Below are positions 38,254-47,706 of a stretch of DNA of 64,000 bases, in pieces. A program made the position numbers and the translations under genes. Below the pieces are notes generated by a model. It searched no databases. It saw nothing but the letters and a program-made list of their open reading frames with translations, and was not told where the DNA came from. The number at the start of each line of letters is the position of its first letter. Within the stretch, counting starts at the first letter, position 1. The DNA is taken from NCBI RefSeq assembly GCF_900078315.1, contig NZ_FKBS01000007.1, forward strand, positions 104,657-168,656, read 5' to 3'. The DNA comes from Bordetella ansorpii. GTDB taxonomy: Bacteria; Pseudomonadota; Gammaproteobacteria; Burkholderiales; Burkholderiaceae_B.

Positions 38254-38655
38254 ATGGAAAAGCCAGAATTTTTCGTCGTCCCCGGGTCTGGCGCTATGTT
38301 CCGGGAAAACCTGCACTTCTCGTCCGCCGTCAGGGTTGGAGACCGGGTGGAGACCTCCGGCCAGGGCGGCTGGAACGACGATCTCGTAATGCCCGAGGCG
38401 ATCGAGGAAGAAATCACCGCCGCATTTCGGAATATCGAACGGGTTCTGGCGCAAGCCGGTGCAGGCTGGAGCCACGTCATTCACGTCAATACATACCATG
38501 TGGGTGGCTTCCCTCCGATCGTCAATGAAACGATCGTCAGGCTGTACCGTCAGTACATGCCGAACCATGCGCCGATCTGGACGCAGCTGGGTGTCGAAGC
38601 ACTGGGGCTTCCGACGATGCGCTTCGAGATTCGCGTCACCGCGATCATTCATTGA
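38254..38655 (+). CDS. Rid-family protein (YjgF/YER057c/UK114 superfamily)
   Basis: A 133-residue single-domain protein with the Rid fold: VRVGDRVETSGQGGW near the N-terminus, ITAAFRNIERVLAQAGAGWSHVIHVNTYH in the middle and a MRFEIRVTAI end strand. The arginine that RidA uses to bind its imine substrate (in ARLPKD) is replaced here by a Leu-Gly-Leu-Pro segment, so it belongs to another Rid subfamily and is probably not a 2-aminoacrylate deaminase. GGAGAAA precedes the ATG. It closes the island's plus-strand gene series. Confidence 0.88.
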   Translation: MEKPEFFVVPGSGAMFRENLHFSSAVRVGDRVETSGQGGWNDDLVMPEAIEEEITAAFRNIERVLAQAGAGWSHVIHVNTYHVGGFPPIVNETIVRLYRQYMPNHAPIWTQLGVEALGLPTMRFEIRVTAIIH

Positions 38656-38761
38656 ACGCTTCGGGAAGACCGCCATGACGCGGAATTCCGTTTTCCCTGA
38701 CTGTCGTCATGCGCTTATCCCGGCGCACGACAAGCGGCATGAGCCCCCGGGCATCAACCCG

Positions 38762-39991
38762 TCATCCAAAGAACCAATAACAGACAAAGATCGAAGCCAG
38801 CACCCCCGCCAGATCCGCGATCAACGCGCACCCGACCGCATGCCGCGTGCGGACGATGCCGACTGCCCCGAAGTACACAGCCAGCACGTAGAACGTCGTT
38901 TCGGTGCTGCCCTGCATCACCGCGGCCAGCAGCGCCGGGAAACTGTCCACGCCGAAGTGCGTCATCGTCTCGAGCATCATGGCGCGCGCCGCGCTGCCCG
39001 AGAACGGCTTGACCAGCGCGGTCGGCAAGGCATCGACGAAACGCGTGTCCCAGCCCACCGCATGCGCCAGCCAGCGGATGCCTTCCAGCGCGAAATCCAG
39101 CGCGCCCGAGGCGCGCAGCACGCCCACCGCGCACAGCATCGCCACCAGATAGGGCAGCAGGCTGCGCGCCACGTCGAAACCTTCCTTCGCGCCCTCGATG
39201 AATGTCTCGTAGACGGGGATTTTCTTCCACGCGCCGATCAGCAGGAACGACAGCAGGATGCCGAACAGCGCCAGGTTGCCCAGCAGCGACGACAGCGCGG
39301 CGATGGCGCTGGCCGTCATGGTGGACAAGAGCGCCATGAAACCGCCCAGCAGCAGGGCGCCGCCGCCCAGCCAGGCCAGCGCGATGGGGTCGTGCAGCTT
39401 CAGGCGCTGGCAGGCGGCCACGGCCAGCAGGCCCACCAGCGAGCCGATGCTGGTGGCCAGCAGGATGGGCAGGAACACCAGCGTGGGATCGGGCGCACCC
39501 TGTTGCGCGCGGAACATGAACAGCGTGACCGGCAGCAGCGTCAGCGACGACGCATTCATCACCAGGAACAGGATCTGCGCGTTGGTGGCGGTCTCGGGCG
39601 TGGGGTTCAGCGTCTGCAGCTCGCGCATCGCGCGCAGCCCGATGGGGGTGGCGGCGTTGTCCAGGCCCAGGCCGTTGGCCGCGAAGTTCAGCGTGATCAG
39701 GCCGATGGCGGGGTGGCCGCGCGGCACCTCGGGCATCAGGCGCGCGAACAGCGGGCCCAGCAGCCTGGCAAGTTTCTCGACCAAGCCAGCCGCCTCGGCG
39801 ATGCGCAGGAAGCCCAGCCACAAGGTCAGCGTGCCGAACAGCAGCACCATGACCTCGACCGACACGCGCGCCATGTCGAACAGGGCGGCCACGATGTGGC
39901 GGAACACGTCGGCGTCGCCCCAGCCGATCCACCGCACCAGGCCGGCGGCGGCCGCCGCGATGAAAAAAGCCAACCAGAGTTTGTTCAGCAT
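38762..39991 (-). CDS. Fused SpmA-SpmB-like nucleoside-recognition membrane protein
   Basis: A 409-residue polytopic protein. The first half (about 1-215) resembles SpmA (LITLNFAANGLGLDNAATPIGLRAM) and the second half (about 225-405) SpmB (KPFSGSAARAMMLETMTHFG, MQGSTETTFYVLAVYFG). Gram-negative bacteria often have this fusion, named after Bacillus spore-maturation proteins, with a Gate domain and unproven transport function. It marks the right end of the accessory block. The ATG at 39991 is preferred; a TTG at 40018 would add nine residues. Confidence 0.9.
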   Translation of the reverse strand: MLNKLWLAFFIAAAAAGLVRWIGWGDADVFRHIVAALFDMARVSVEVMVLLFGTLTLWLGFLRIAEAAGLVEKLARLLGPLFARLMPEVPRGHPAIGLITLNFAANGLGLDNAATPIGLRAMRELQTLNPTPETATNAQILFLVMNASSLTLLPVTLFMFRAQQGAPDPTLVFLPILLATSIGSLVGLLAVAACQRLKLHDPIALAWLGGGALLLGGFMALLSTMTASAIAALSSLLGNLALFGILLSFLLIGAWKKIPVYETFIEGAKEGFDVARSLLPYLVAMLCAVGVLRASGALDFALEGIRWLAHAVGWDTRFVDALPTALVKPFSGSAARAMMLETMTHFGVDSFPALLAAVMQGSTETTFYVLAVYFGAVGIVRTRHAVGCALIADLAGVLASIFVCYWFFG

Positions 39992-40386
39992 CGACGAGGA
40001 CGTAGGGCAGGGCTGCAAGAAACGGCCATTGTCGCAGAGTGACCCGCGGGCGAGGCGTGTGGCCCCGACGGGCTAGTGACTTGAATGTGACGGAATCGGC
40101 CCCGTTTTGTAGCAATCGACATGTCAGGAAAACATTGAGAACACGCTTGTAACCAGTCCACAGAAAACGGGTCCGTATAATCCCGATCCTCAGTATTTAC
40201 CCTAGGTCTCGTCGATGCCCCGCAGTGGTGACGCCCGGATCATGCAACGCGATCCGCTGGTTTCCTGTACGACCTGACGCCGCCCGTGCGGTCGTCCTGC
40301 TGATCTCTCTTCAATATCTCCAAGCGACTGGTTCTTACCGGCCGCAGGGACTTTCTTTGCCTTTTACTTTAGAACGAGGAGCTCTC
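39992..40386 (+). promoter_or_regulatory. 395-bp divergent intergenic region with -10 box for the lipoprotein gene
   Basis: A perfect TATAAT stands at 40176-40181, with no good TTGACA at the usual distance (TTGTAA at 40147 is too far). About 200 bp separate it from the lipoprotein start, so the 5' leader is long. AGGAG lies at 40377-40381. I see no gene here. Confidence 0.5.
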
Positions 40387-41343
40387 ATGATCGTCAAGAA
40401 TGCGATCCGGTCGCTGGCCGTGGCAGCCTGCGTGTTGGCGTTGTCCGCTTGCGGCGAAGACAAGCCCAAGCAGCCCGATGCGCCGAAGGTGTCGGCCGAT
40501 CAGGCCGAAATCCAGAAGTACAACGCCTATGTGGGCGTGGCGAACTCGGTGACCGATTCGTACGGTGGCGCGCTCGAGAAGTACCAGAAGTACGTGCAGC
40601 CGGTGATCGAAGGGAAGGAGAAGAAGGACGTCCAGTACTACGCCTCGTTCTATATGGACCGCACCAGGGAGCAGTTGGACAAGGCCGTGGCCATGAAGCC
40701 CGAGATGGCTGAGCTGGACGGCCCCGCGCGCAAATACATCGAGGCGCTGACCAAGGCCGCGCCGCTGTACAACGACATGACGCAATACATCAGCGCCAAG
40801 ACCTACACCAGCGACAACGGCGCGCATGGCCGTGAGATCCAGCCCGCGTTCATCGAGAGCATGACCGCGCTGGCCACCGCCCAGGAAGGCTTCTTCGAAG
40901 GCATCGAGGCCAAGGACCGCGCCCGCACCAAGGCCGAGTTCGAGAGCGCCAAGAAGGATACCGTGGCCTACTTCCGCGCCGGCATGGTCTATTACAGCAA
41001 GGACGCCATGGACCAGGCCGAAGGCGTATTCGATGGCACGGGCCTGGGCGACAAGAAGGACGCCTTCAAGCAGTCCGTGGACCAATTCAACACCATGGCC
41101 ACCCGTTTCGACGCCAAGATGCGCGAGTCCAACCAGAAGGGTTGCTCGTCGTTCATGATGGACGCCAACGCCTTCACGGCCATCGGCCGCTCCATCGTCC
41201 AGCGCACCGAGGACGGCACCTACGTGAAGGAAGCCAAGGACCGCAAGCCGTACATGCCGCAGACCCAGGCCGTGCGGGACGCCTACGACCTGCGCCAGAA
41301 GTTCAATAACGTGGTCAGCGCGATGAACACCAACCGCTGCTAA
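40387..41343 (+). CDS. DUF3829 (YiiG-like) lipoprotein
   Basis: A 318-residue predicted lipoprotein. The signal peptide ends in the lipobox LSAC with C22 as the lipidated residue. The mature part is helical and charged: EIQKYNAYVGVANSV, FYMDRTREQLDKAV, and a long middle stretch. This composition and the YNAYV opening match the DUF3829/YiiG family, whose function is unknown. The residue after Cys is Gly rather than Asp, so by the usual rule it would move to the outer membrane. It is monocistronic with a double hairpin behind it. Confidence 0.88.
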   Translation: MIVKNAIRSLAVAACVLALSACGEDKPKQPDAPKVSADQAEIQKYNAYVGVANSVTDSYGGALEKYQKYVQPVIEGKEKKDVQYYASFYMDRTREQLDKAVAMKPEMAELDGPARKYIEALTKAAPLYNDMTQYISAKTYTSDNGAHGREIQPAFIESMTALATAQEGFFEGIEAKDRARTKAEFESAKKDTVAYFRAGMVYYSKDAMDQAEGVFDGTGLGDKKDAFKQSVDQFNTMATRFDAKMRESNQKGCSSFMMDANAFTAIGRSIVQRTEDGTYVKEAKDRKPYMPQTQAVRDAYDLRQKFNNVVSAMNTNRC

Positions 41344-41351
41344 GCACCGCG

Positions 41352-41413
41352 GCTTTCCCGAAAGGGAAAGCACCTCGGGCCCGTATCGCCATCGCCGGCG
41401 GTACGGGCCCGAG
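41352..41413. terminator. Two consecutive perfect hairpins between convergent genes
   Basis: GCTTTCCC/GGGAAAGC (41352-41371, GAAA tetraloop) is followed at once by a 12-bp perfect stem (41374-41385 with 41402-41413). Both lie between the lipoprotein stop and the def stop and would work from either side. Neither has a T run. Confidence 0.65.
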
Positions 41414-41478
41414 TCATTCAGGGCGTGGAATCCGCGCCTGTTGCGAGTATCTGCCACGCGCGTATCGGGCGCGCGTCT

Positions 41479-42012
41479 TCAATCGTCCTGGTTGGGATCC
41501 ATGCCCGGAAACAGGATCTCGGTGAAGCCGAACTTCGAGAAATCCTGGATGCGGGAGGGATACAGCCGGCCGATCAGGTGATCGCATTCGTGCTGCACCA
41601 CGCGGGCGTGGAAGCCTTCGGCCTCGCGGTCGATGACGTTGCCCTGCGGATCGCGGCCGGTGTAGCGGATGTGGTGGTGGCGCGGCACCACGCCGCGCAG
41701 GCCGGGCACCGACAGGCAGCCTTCCCAGCCGTCTTCCATCTGGTCCGACAGCGGGGTGATGACCGGATTGCACAGCACCGTCAGCGGCACCGAGGGGGCG
41801 TCGGGATAGCGTTCGTTGTGCTCGAAGCCGAAGATCACCAGTTGCAGGTCGACGCCGATCTGCGGCGCGGCCAGGCCCACGCCGTGCGCGGCGACCATGG
41901 TCTCGAACATGTCGCGGATCAGTTCGTCCAGCGCGGCGCTGCCGAACTCGGTGACCGGCGCGGCGACGCGCAGCAGCCGCGGGTCGCCCATCTTCAGAAT
42001 GGGATGGATCAT
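41479..42012 (-). CDS. def: Peptide deformylase
   Basis: A 177-residue metallo-deformylase. All three motifs are present: [10 protein letters not shown] (residues 44-53), EGCLSVPG (C99) and the metal-binding QHECDHLIG (H141, E142, H145). It removes the N-formyl group from nascent proteins. The usual genomic partner fmt is not here; instead gloA lies 7 bp upstream on the same strand, so this may be an accessory deformylase copy. The start at 42012 gives the normal N-terminus. Confidence 0.94.
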   Translation of the reverse strand: MIHPILKMGDPRLLRVAAPVTEFGSAALDELIRDMFETMVAAHGVGLAAPQIGVDLQLVIFGFEHNERYPDAPSVPLTVLCNPVITPLSDQMEDGWEGCLSVPGLRGVVPRHHHIRYTGRDPQGNVIDREAEGFHARVVQHECDHLIGRLYPSRIQDFSKFGFTEILFPGMDPNQDD

Positions 42013-42019
42013 GGCGAGG

Positions 42020-42415
42020 TCAGTCGGCGCGGCCGCTGCGCTGGATGAACTCGATCTTGTAGCCATCCGGATCCTCGACGAAGGCGATCACGGTGCTGCC
42101 GTGCTTCATCGGGCCGGCCTCGCGCGTGACCTTGCCGCCCTTGTCCTTGACCTTCGCACAGGCCTCGTAGGCGTCCTCGACTTCCAGGGCGATGTGGCCA
42201 TAGCCGTTGCCCAGGTCGTATTTGTCGGTGTCCCAGTTGTGGGTGAGTTCGATGACGGCGCCTTCGTCCTCGTCCTGGTAGCCCACGAAGGCCAGCGTGA
42301 ACTTGCCGTCCGGATAGTCCTTGCGGCGCAGCACGCGCATGCCCAGGACGTTGGTGTAGAAATCGATGGACTGGTCCAGGTTGCCGACGCGCAGCATGGT
42401 GTGCAACATACGCAT
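42020..42415 (-). CDS. gloA: Lactoylglutathione lyase (glyoxalase I)
   Basis: A 131-residue VOC protein with the four metal ligands at the exact E. coli GloA positions: H5, E56, H74 and E122. It converts the methylglyoxal-glutathione hemithioacetal to S-lactoylglutathione, and the lack of extra loops fits the Ni2+-type bacterial enzymes. It precedes def by 7 bp and both are likely co-transcribed. A second Met at residue 3 is a possible start. Confidence 0.96.
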   Translation of the reverse strand: MRMLHTMLRVGNLDQSIDFYTNVLGMRVLRRKDYPDGKFTLAFVGYQDEDEGAVIELTHNWDTDKYDLGNGYGHIALEVEDAYEACAKVKDKGGKVTREAGPMKHGSTVIAFVEDPDGYKIEFIQRSGRAD

Positions 42416-42531
42416 GATGGGGTTCCTCGGTACGGAGAGACGACGAAAGCCGTCATCGTAACAAGAAACCCCTGGGGGAAACCCGAAGGCGCGCGGGCCC
42501 TCGAGGTGTTGCGGCGGGGCGATTCCGCTCA

Positions 42532-42587
42532 GGACTCTCAGTCCGAGACTTTCAGTCGGAGACTTTCAGTCCGAGACTTTCAGTCCG
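42532..42587. repeat. 14-bp tandem repeat, four units
   Basis: Four head-to-tail units of AGACTTTCAGTCCG, the last two identical, one with a single change and the first with three. The array overlaps the last codons of tcuB, whose TGA at 42582-42580 lies in the fourth unit. It lies in the tcuB-gloA spacer. Confidence 0.9.
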
Positions 42588-43827
42588 ATCCCAATTGCAG
42601 TTTGTTGGGTTGGCGTTTCTCTATCGCGAACTTCAACAGTGCGGCGCTGCGGAAGATGCCGTGCGCGAACTTGCCGTAGGGCAGGGTCAGGAACAGCGCC
42701 ATCACCACGCCCAGGTGCAGCGCCAGCATCAGGCCCATGACGCGGGTATCGCGCAGCGCCAGCAGCAGCAGCCCCGTCAGGCTGATCAGGAACAGCAGCA
42801 CGATGAAGCCGCGGTCCATCGGCCGTTGCGCGGCGTCGCCCTGCATGGGATGGCGCTTGAGGTTCAGCCACAGCAGGCCGGCCGGGCCGATCAGCAGGCC
42901 GATGCCGCCCGCCGTGCCCAGCAGCACCGGCGCACTGAAGAACGGATAGGGCGCGTGCCAGTCCAGCAGGTAGTGATACAGCGTGGCGACACAGGTGGCC
43001 GCGAAACACAGCATGAAGCCGTAGAACGTGAAGTGGTGGAAACGCCGCCGCGCCAGCGAGAAGGCATCGTCCTCGTTGTTGCAGCCCTTGCCGTGCCCGC
43101 CGCCCAGGTAGCGCAGCCGCAGGGCATCGTGCGTCGCCTCGGCAATGGCGGGGCCACTGGCCGAGCCCGGACTGACGTCGCGCCAGAAGCGCGTCACGCC
43201 GATGCCCAGGGCCAGCATCGAGAACAGGAACACCGCGCCGAACATCAGGGCCAGCGTGTTGTGCGGAAAGACGGCGTAGAAGTTGCCCGCCAGCGGCTCG
43301 TGCAGCAGGCCGCCGGCCAGGTGCGCGGCCAGCGCCAGGAACAGCACCAGCGCGGCCGAGGCGATCAGCGACACCGCCAGGCCGTTGCGCTTGTACAGGC
43401 CGCCCAGCGCGGCGGGCCAGGCATAGTCGCCGTAGGTTTGTACGCGGACCTTGGCCATGGCCTGGGGCACGTTCACCATGAACTCGTGCGGCGGCGCGTA
43501 TTGGCAGGCATGCAGGCAGCCGCCGCAGTTGTGGCACAGGTTGGCCAGGTAGTTGACGTCGCCCTTGCCGAATTCCAGCCGCCGCGTCATGGCCGGAAAC
43601 ACGGCGCAGAAGCCTTCGCAGTAGCGACAGGCGTTGCAGATCTGCATGACGCGCGCCACTTCGGCTTCGTCGGCGGTCAGGTCGGCGCTTTGGACCTTGC
43701 GGCGGTGGATATGCACGGGCTGTTCGGTGGCGGTCTGACCATCCGTGGCCCGGCCATTCGTGGCCCGGCCCCCAGGGGCCGCGCCGAAGTCCTGTGCGCC
43801 GCGGGTCAGTTCTTCAAGCTGCTGCAC
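42580..43827 (-). CDS. tcuB: Tricarballylate utilisation electron-transfer membrane protein
   Basis: A 415-residue protein with two 4Fe-4S motifs at the N-terminus (C64-x2-C67-x2-C70-x3-C74 and C98-x2-C101-x2-C104-x3-C108) and then six or so membrane helices with His residues suited to haem binding. TcuB reoxidises the flavin of TcuA and passes electrons to the quinone pool. It overlaps tcuA by 14 nt. Residues 18-31 include a short duplicated RATxG unit from a 15-bp DNA repeat (43739-43768) in the poorly conserved leader. Confidence 0.93.
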   Translation of the reverse strand: MQQLEELTRGAQDFGAAPGGRATNGRATDGQTATEQPVHIHRRKVQSADLTADEAEVARVMQICNACRYCEGFCAVFPAMTRRLEFGKGDVNYLANLCHNCGGCLHACQYAPPHEFMVNVPQAMAKVRVQTYGDYAWPAALGGLYKRNGLAVSLIASAALVLFLALAAHLAGGLLHEPLAGNFYAVFPHNTLALMFGAVFLFSMLALGIGVTRFWRDVSPGSASGPAIAEATHDALRLRYLGGGHGKGCNNEDDAFSLARRRFHHFTFYGFMLCFAATCVATLYHYLLDWHAPYPFFSAPVLLGTAGGIGLLIGPAGLLWLNLKRHPMQGDAAQRPMDRGFIVLLFLISLTGLLLLALRDTRVMGLMLALHLGVVMALFLTLPYGKFAHGIFRSAALLKFAIEKRQPNKLQLGSD

Positions 43828-45229
43828 GCTGTGCCTCCGGGTTCTGGATCGATCGCGCCGCCGCCGCGGCCTGCGTGCCGGCGATGCGGCCGAAGGCCGT
43901 GCCGATGGACATGCCCACGCCCGCCGTATAGCCCTTGCCCAGCACGTTGCCGGCCATCATCTCGCCCGCCACGAACAGGTTCTGGCTGGGCCGGTCGCCG
44001 AAGCGCACGGCGGCGGTCTCGTCGACCTTCAGGCCCAGGTAGGTGAAGGTGATGCCCGGACGCACGGCATAGCCGAAATAGGGCGGCGTATCCAGGGGGC
44101 GCGCCCAGTGCGTCTTGGCGGGCTGCACGCCTTCGGTATGGCAGTCGTCCAGCTTGGTGTGGTCGAAGGTACCTACGCGACAGGCGGCGTTATAGGACTC
44201 GATGGTTCGCATGAACGTCGTCTCGTCCAGTTCGAGCTTGCGCGCCAGCTCGGGCAGGCTGTCGGCGCGCACGCCGGGAAACACCGGCGGCATGAAGCGG
44301 CCGATGGCCTTGGCGTCGATGATGGAATAGGCGATCTGGCCGGGCTGCATGGCCGTCAGGCGGCCCCAGATGGCATAGCGCTTGGGCCAGAAGTCTTCGC
44401 CTTCGTCGTAGAAGCGCTCGGCGTCGCGGTTGACCACGATGCCCAGCGACACGCAGTCGATGCGCGTGCAGATGCCGCCGTCGTACAGCGGCGCGCGCGC
44501 GTCGATGGCCACACAGTGCGACTGCGAGGGATCGCCGATGATGTCCGCGCCCGCGTCGATCATGAATTTCAGCAGCACGCCCATGTTGAAGCGCGTGCCG
44601 CGTATCAGGAAGTTGTCGGCCGGCCATTCGCCGCGTTCGTTCCGGCCCCAGGCCTCGCGCAGCCATTCGCGGTTGGATTCGAAGCCGCCGGCCGCCAGCA
44701 CACAGGCGCGCGCCTCGATGCGCTCATCGCCGATGCGCGCGGCCACGAAGCGGCCATCGTCCAGTTCGAGCGCGTCCACCGGCGCGTCGTAGCGGACTTG
44801 CACGCCCAGTTGCTCGGCGCTGCGGTAGTAGGCGTTGACCAGCGCCTTGCCCCCGCCCATGAAAAAGGCGTTGGTGCGCGCCACGTGCAGCGCGCCGGAC
44901 AGGGGCGGCTGGAAGTTCACGCCATGCTTGCGCATCCAGTCCCTACAGCTCGACGACGCGCGGATCACCAGCCGGGCCAGGTGCTCGTTGGTCTGGCCGC
45001 CGGTCACTTTCAGCAGGTCCTGCCAGAACTCTTCTTCGGGATAGGCTTCCACCAGCACGTCCTGCGGCGCGTCGTGCATGCAGCGCAGGTTGCGGGTGTG
45101 CTGGGAATTGCCGCCTCGCCATTCGCGCGGCGCGGCTTCCAGCAGCAGCACGCTGGCGCCGGCCTCGCGGGCCATCAGCGCGGCGCACAGCGCCGCATTG
45201 CCGCCGCCGATAACCAGTACGTCGATCAT
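43814..45229 (-). CDS. tcuA: FAD-dependent tricarballylate dehydrogenase
   Basis: A 471-residue flavoprotein of the succinate dehydrogenase/fumarate reductase superfamily. The N-terminal FAD-binding [20 protein letters not shown] (residues 6-25) is followed by [15 protein letters not shown], a capping domain, and a C-terminal [21 protein letters not shown] flavin segment. TcuA oxidises tricarballylate to cis-aconitate, which enters the TCA cycle. With tcuB and an upstream LysR gene this forms the known tcu locus, except that the transporter tcuC is absent. Confidence 0.93.
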   Translation of the reverse strand: MIDVLVIGGGNAALCAALMAREAGASVLLLEAAPREWRGGNSQHTRNLRCMHDAPQDVLVEAYPEEEFWQDLLKVTGGQTNEHLARLVIRASSSCRDWMRKHGVNFQPPLSGALHVARTNAFFMGGGKALVNAYYRSAEQLGVQVRYDAPVDALELDDGRFVAARIGDERIEARACVLAAGGFESNREWLREAWGRNERGEWPADNFLIRGTRFNMGVLLKFMIDAGADIIGDPSQSHCVAIDARAPLYDGGICTRIDCVSLGIVVNRDAERFYDEGEDFWPKRYAIWGRLTAMQPGQIAYSIIDAKAIGRFMPPVFPGVRADSLPELARKLELDETTFMRTIESYNAACRVGTFDHTKLDDCHTEGVQPAKTHWARPLDTPPYFGYAVRPGITFTYLGLKVDETAAVRFGDRPSQNLFVAGEMMAGNVLGKGYTAGVGMSIGTAFGRIAGTQAAAAARSIQNPEAQRAAA

Positions 45230-45330
45230 GTCTCTTGTCCGGGTGGTTGAGCGGCGACTATAGAAACGCCGCGCCAGACCGGCAAGAAGGTGCCCGACAA
45301 GGGCTGTTCACGAATCGTGAAGGCCCGTCC

Positions 45331-46254
45331 TCAGGCGCCGTGCAGCTTCGCGCCCGGCCATGCGCCTTGCCGGACCAGGCCGGCGGCCGTCTGCGCCAGC
45401 AGCACGCGCACCGCCAGCGCGGCGGGCGACAGTTCGTCGTCCGACAGGCTGGCCAGCAGGTTGGTGCGCGCCAGTGCACGTTCGCGCACCAGCCGCAGGC
45501 CCAGCGACTCGCCGCGCCGCACGGCTGCCGCACCGGGCTGCAGTGTGGCGCCATGGCCGGCGCGCACCAGTTCCATCAATACTTCCAGCCCGTCGATCTC
45601 GGCGCTGAGGGTGGGTTCGATGCGCAGCCGCGTGAACGTGTGGTTCAGCAAGGCGCGCAGGCCGTGGCTGGCGCCGGGCAGCAGCAGGGGCAGGTGCATC
45701 ACGTCGCGCAGCCGCACCGGACCGGGCGGCGGCATGCCGGGCAGGTCTTCCCGCGCGATCAGGAACAGCCGTTCGTCGATCAACGGCTGGATGCTCCAGC
45801 GGCGCGCGGTCTCGGTCTGGAACACGATGGCCAGGTCGAGCTGGCGCGCGTTCAGCATGGTGGTCAGGAAGCCCGAGAGGCTTTCCACCAACCGCACCCG
45901 TACGTCGGGATAGCGTTCGCGCATGGCCTGCATGAAGGGCACCGCCAGCACCGAGGCCGTGGTGGGCGCCATGCCTACGCTGACATGGCCGTTCAGGCGC
46001 GACGATTTGGCGGCCTCGATGGCATTGTCGGCATGGCGCAGCGACAACTGCGCCTGCCGCAGAAAGGCCAGGCCCGCGTCGGTCAGCGACACGCCGGTCG
46101 AGGTGCGGATCATCAGCCGGGTGGACAGTTCGCCTTCCAGGCGGCTGATCTGCTGGCTGAGCGCGGAGGTGACCATGCCCAGCTCGGTGGCGGCGCGGCC
46201 CATGCTGCCGCATTCGGCGACCTTGGCGAAATAGCGTAGCTGGCGGAGTTCCAT
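45331..46254 (-). CDS. tcuR: LysR-family regulator, probably of tcuAB
   Basis: A 307-residue LTTR: MELRQLRYFAKVAECGSMGRAATELGM, a LEGELSTRLMIRTSTGVSLT wing, and effector domain from about residue 90 (HVSVGMAPTTASVLAVP). In Salmonella the tcu operon is controlled by the LysR protein TcuR; position directly upstream of tcuA on the same strand, 101 bp away, supports that role. The ligand would be tricarballylate. Confidence 0.85.
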   Translation of the reverse strand: MELRQLRYFAKVAECGSMGRAATELGMVTSALSQQISRLEGELSTRLMIRTSTGVSLTDAGLAFLRQAQLSLRHADNAIEAAKSSRLNGHVSVGMAPTTASVLAVPFMQAMRERYPDVRVRLVESLSGFLTTMLNARQLDLAIVFQTETARRWSIQPLIDERLFLIAREDLPGMPPPGPVRLRDVMHLPLLLPGASHGLRALLNHTFTRLRIEPTLSAEIDGLEVLMELVRAGHGATLQPGAAAVRRGESLGLRLVRERALARTNLLASLSDDELSPAALAVRVLLAQTAAGLVRQGAWPGAKLHGA

Positions 46255-46415
46255 GTCGGGTTTTCGTTGTTGGCGTGGGGCCGTTTATTGACCGGATGGC
46301 CCGCAAGGCAGGCGGCAGGCCCGAGGTCCGAGGAGAGACTTCATGGCAAAGCGGTTTCCTGGCGCCAGGCCGAAGCGCCGCCCGTGTCGTTCGGCCGGTT
46401 ATGCCGACGCGGCCA

Positions 46416-46658
46416 TCATAGCGCCGCGGCGCGGGTCTTCCACAGGCCGCGGACGTTCGTCACGCTCAGGAACAGCTGCAGCGCCACGACGGCATAGGCG
46501 GCGGCATGCAGCCCCCACGCGATCCACAGCACGTTGCTGACCACGAATGTCCAGAAACCGGCGTGACGCCGGCGCTTGCCTTTCGAGGCCACCAGATAGG
46601 AGGCGGCGACGGTCACCGCCATCGCCGGCCATTGCATTGCATCCAGAATGTCTTCCAT
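46416..46658 (-). CDS. Small two-helix inner-membrane protein
   Basis: An 80-residue protein with a hydrophobic segment at about residues 10-24, a basic loop (KGKRRRH), and a longer hydrophobic part (FWTFVVSNVLWIAWGLHAAAYAVVALQLFL). I know similar short proteins in Burkholderiales and Pseudomonas, usually left as hypothetical. The WTFVVSNVLWIAWG motif is faintly like SWEET/PnuC half-transporters, but this is not firm. It is divergent from the GntR gene. Confidence 0.7.
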   Translation of the reverse strand: MEDILDAMQWPAMAVTVAASYLVASKGKRRRHAGFWTFVVSNVLWIAWGLHAAAYAVVALQLFLSVTNVRGLWKTRAAAL

Positions 46659-46804
46659 CGTCAGTCAAAGGCAAGAGGTTGCGGCGGATGCCCAGCCGCC
46701 AGCAGGATCGGGGCATGGCCGCATCCTGCTGGCGGCTGGGCGGTGCCGTTGCCTAGCAAGCGCAGTGCCCGGGGGGATGGTCAAGAGATAGGGGAGAATC
46801 GCTA

Positions 46805-46877
46805 TTGCATACAATTAATCCCAGGTATACAACTTATCCGGTCAAATAACGCGGAATGTTTTGATAGTTGTATGCAA
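46805..46877. promoter_or_regulatory. Inverted-repeat operator spanning the GntR start codon
   Basis: TTGCATACAA (46805-46814) is exactly complementary to TTGTATGCAA (46868-46877), which includes the GntR ATG at 46872. A third related site, TATACAAC (46826-46833), lies between. Three ATACAA-type half-sites around one's own start are typical of an autoregulated FCD-type GntR protein. Confidence 0.65.
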
Positions 46878-47579
46878 AGTTCCGAAATCTCGACGCGCCT
46901 GGATAACAAGGATCATGTCTACCTGACCATCAAGGAAGCCATCCGCGATGGCCGTTATCCGGCTGGCGAGTCGCTGCGCGAGCAGCAGGTGGCCGAAAGC
47001 CTGGGCGTCAGCCGCACGCCGGTGCGCGAGGCGTTCCGGCGGCTGGGCGCCGAGGGCTGGCTCGAGGTGCGCCCCAACTACGGCGTGCGCGTGAAGGTGT
47101 GGTCTGCCCAGGACGTGCGCGAGATCTTCGAGGCGCGCGTATTGATCGAACCCTATCTGGCGGGCCGGGCCGCCACGCGGCTGCCGTCCGAGCGCATCGA
47201 TGAACTGATGCGCCTGGCCGAGTCCATGAAAGAGATCGCGCGCGACACGCCCACGGCCGACACCGTGCAGGCCTGGTACCTGGCCAACGGCGCCTTCCAC
47301 GACATCCTGATGCAGGGTGGCGAAAACGTCCGCCTGGCGCAGGCCCTGCGCACCATGAAGGAAGTGCCGCTGATCAAGTGGACCTTCCGCAATTTCGATC
47401 CCGAGGACCGGCAACGCGCGGTTCGCCAGCACATCGAGATCGCGCATGCCGTCGCGCAGCGCGACGCGGCATTGACCGAATCCATCATGCGCAGCCACAT
47501 GCTGGGCGCGCAGGCCTCGGTGTTACGGCACCTTGCCACGGAGGCCGGCGCCATAGCCGATCTGTCCCGGCAGACCTGA
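46872..47579 (+). CDS. GntR-family regulator, FCD type
   Basis: A 235-residue regulator: winged helix (about 15-80) with SLGVSRTPVREAFRRLGAEGWL, then an all-helical FCD ligand domain (about 95-225) with the metal-site text ANGAFHDILM and a QHIEIAHAV His. FCD regulators respond to small carboxylates. The start at 46872 lies inside an inverted repeat that it probably binds. It directly precedes two isocitrate-lyase-family genes and a Bug receptor gene on the same strand, most likely its regulon. Confidence 0.93.
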   Translation: MQSSEISTRLDNKDHVYLTIKEAIRDGRYPAGESLREQQVAESLGVSRTPVREAFRRLGAEGWLEVRPNYGVRVKVWSAQDVREIFEARVLIEPYLAGRAATRLPSERIDELMRLAESMKEIARDTPTADTVQAWYLANGAFHDILMQGGENVRLAQALRTMKEVPLIKWTFRNFDPEDRQRAVRQHIEIAHAVAQRDAALTESIMRSHMLGAQASVLRHLATEAGAIADLSRQT

Positions 47580-47706
47580 ATCCATACCGACGTTCACGCC
47601 GGGAACCCAGCCCCGTCCGACGGCGGCGGATGGAACCGGCGGTATCCGCCGCGCTGAGCCGCCTGCATGGGGCTGCCGCCCGGCTCTTCACGATGAGAGG
47701 AGACCC

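Larger units (their letters stand above)
26870..38700. mobile_element. Probable genomic island with integrase relic at left edge
   Basis: Between the lyase operon and the SpmAB-like gene lies a block that begins with a broken integrase, holds a truncated SDR, has longer AT-richer spacers than its surroundings and groups stress/detoxification genes seen together in unrelated soil bacteria. I could not find matching direct repeats at the two ends, so the borders are approximate and excision is unlikely today. Confidence 0.5.

Noticed and set aside
41479..42415. def-gloA as a fused stress operon of new type
   Set aside because: Both genes are ordinary single-domain enzymes; 7-bp spacing only shows co-transcription.
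42532..42587. CRISPR array
   Set aside because: The units are contiguous 14-bp copies without spacers and without cas genes nearby.
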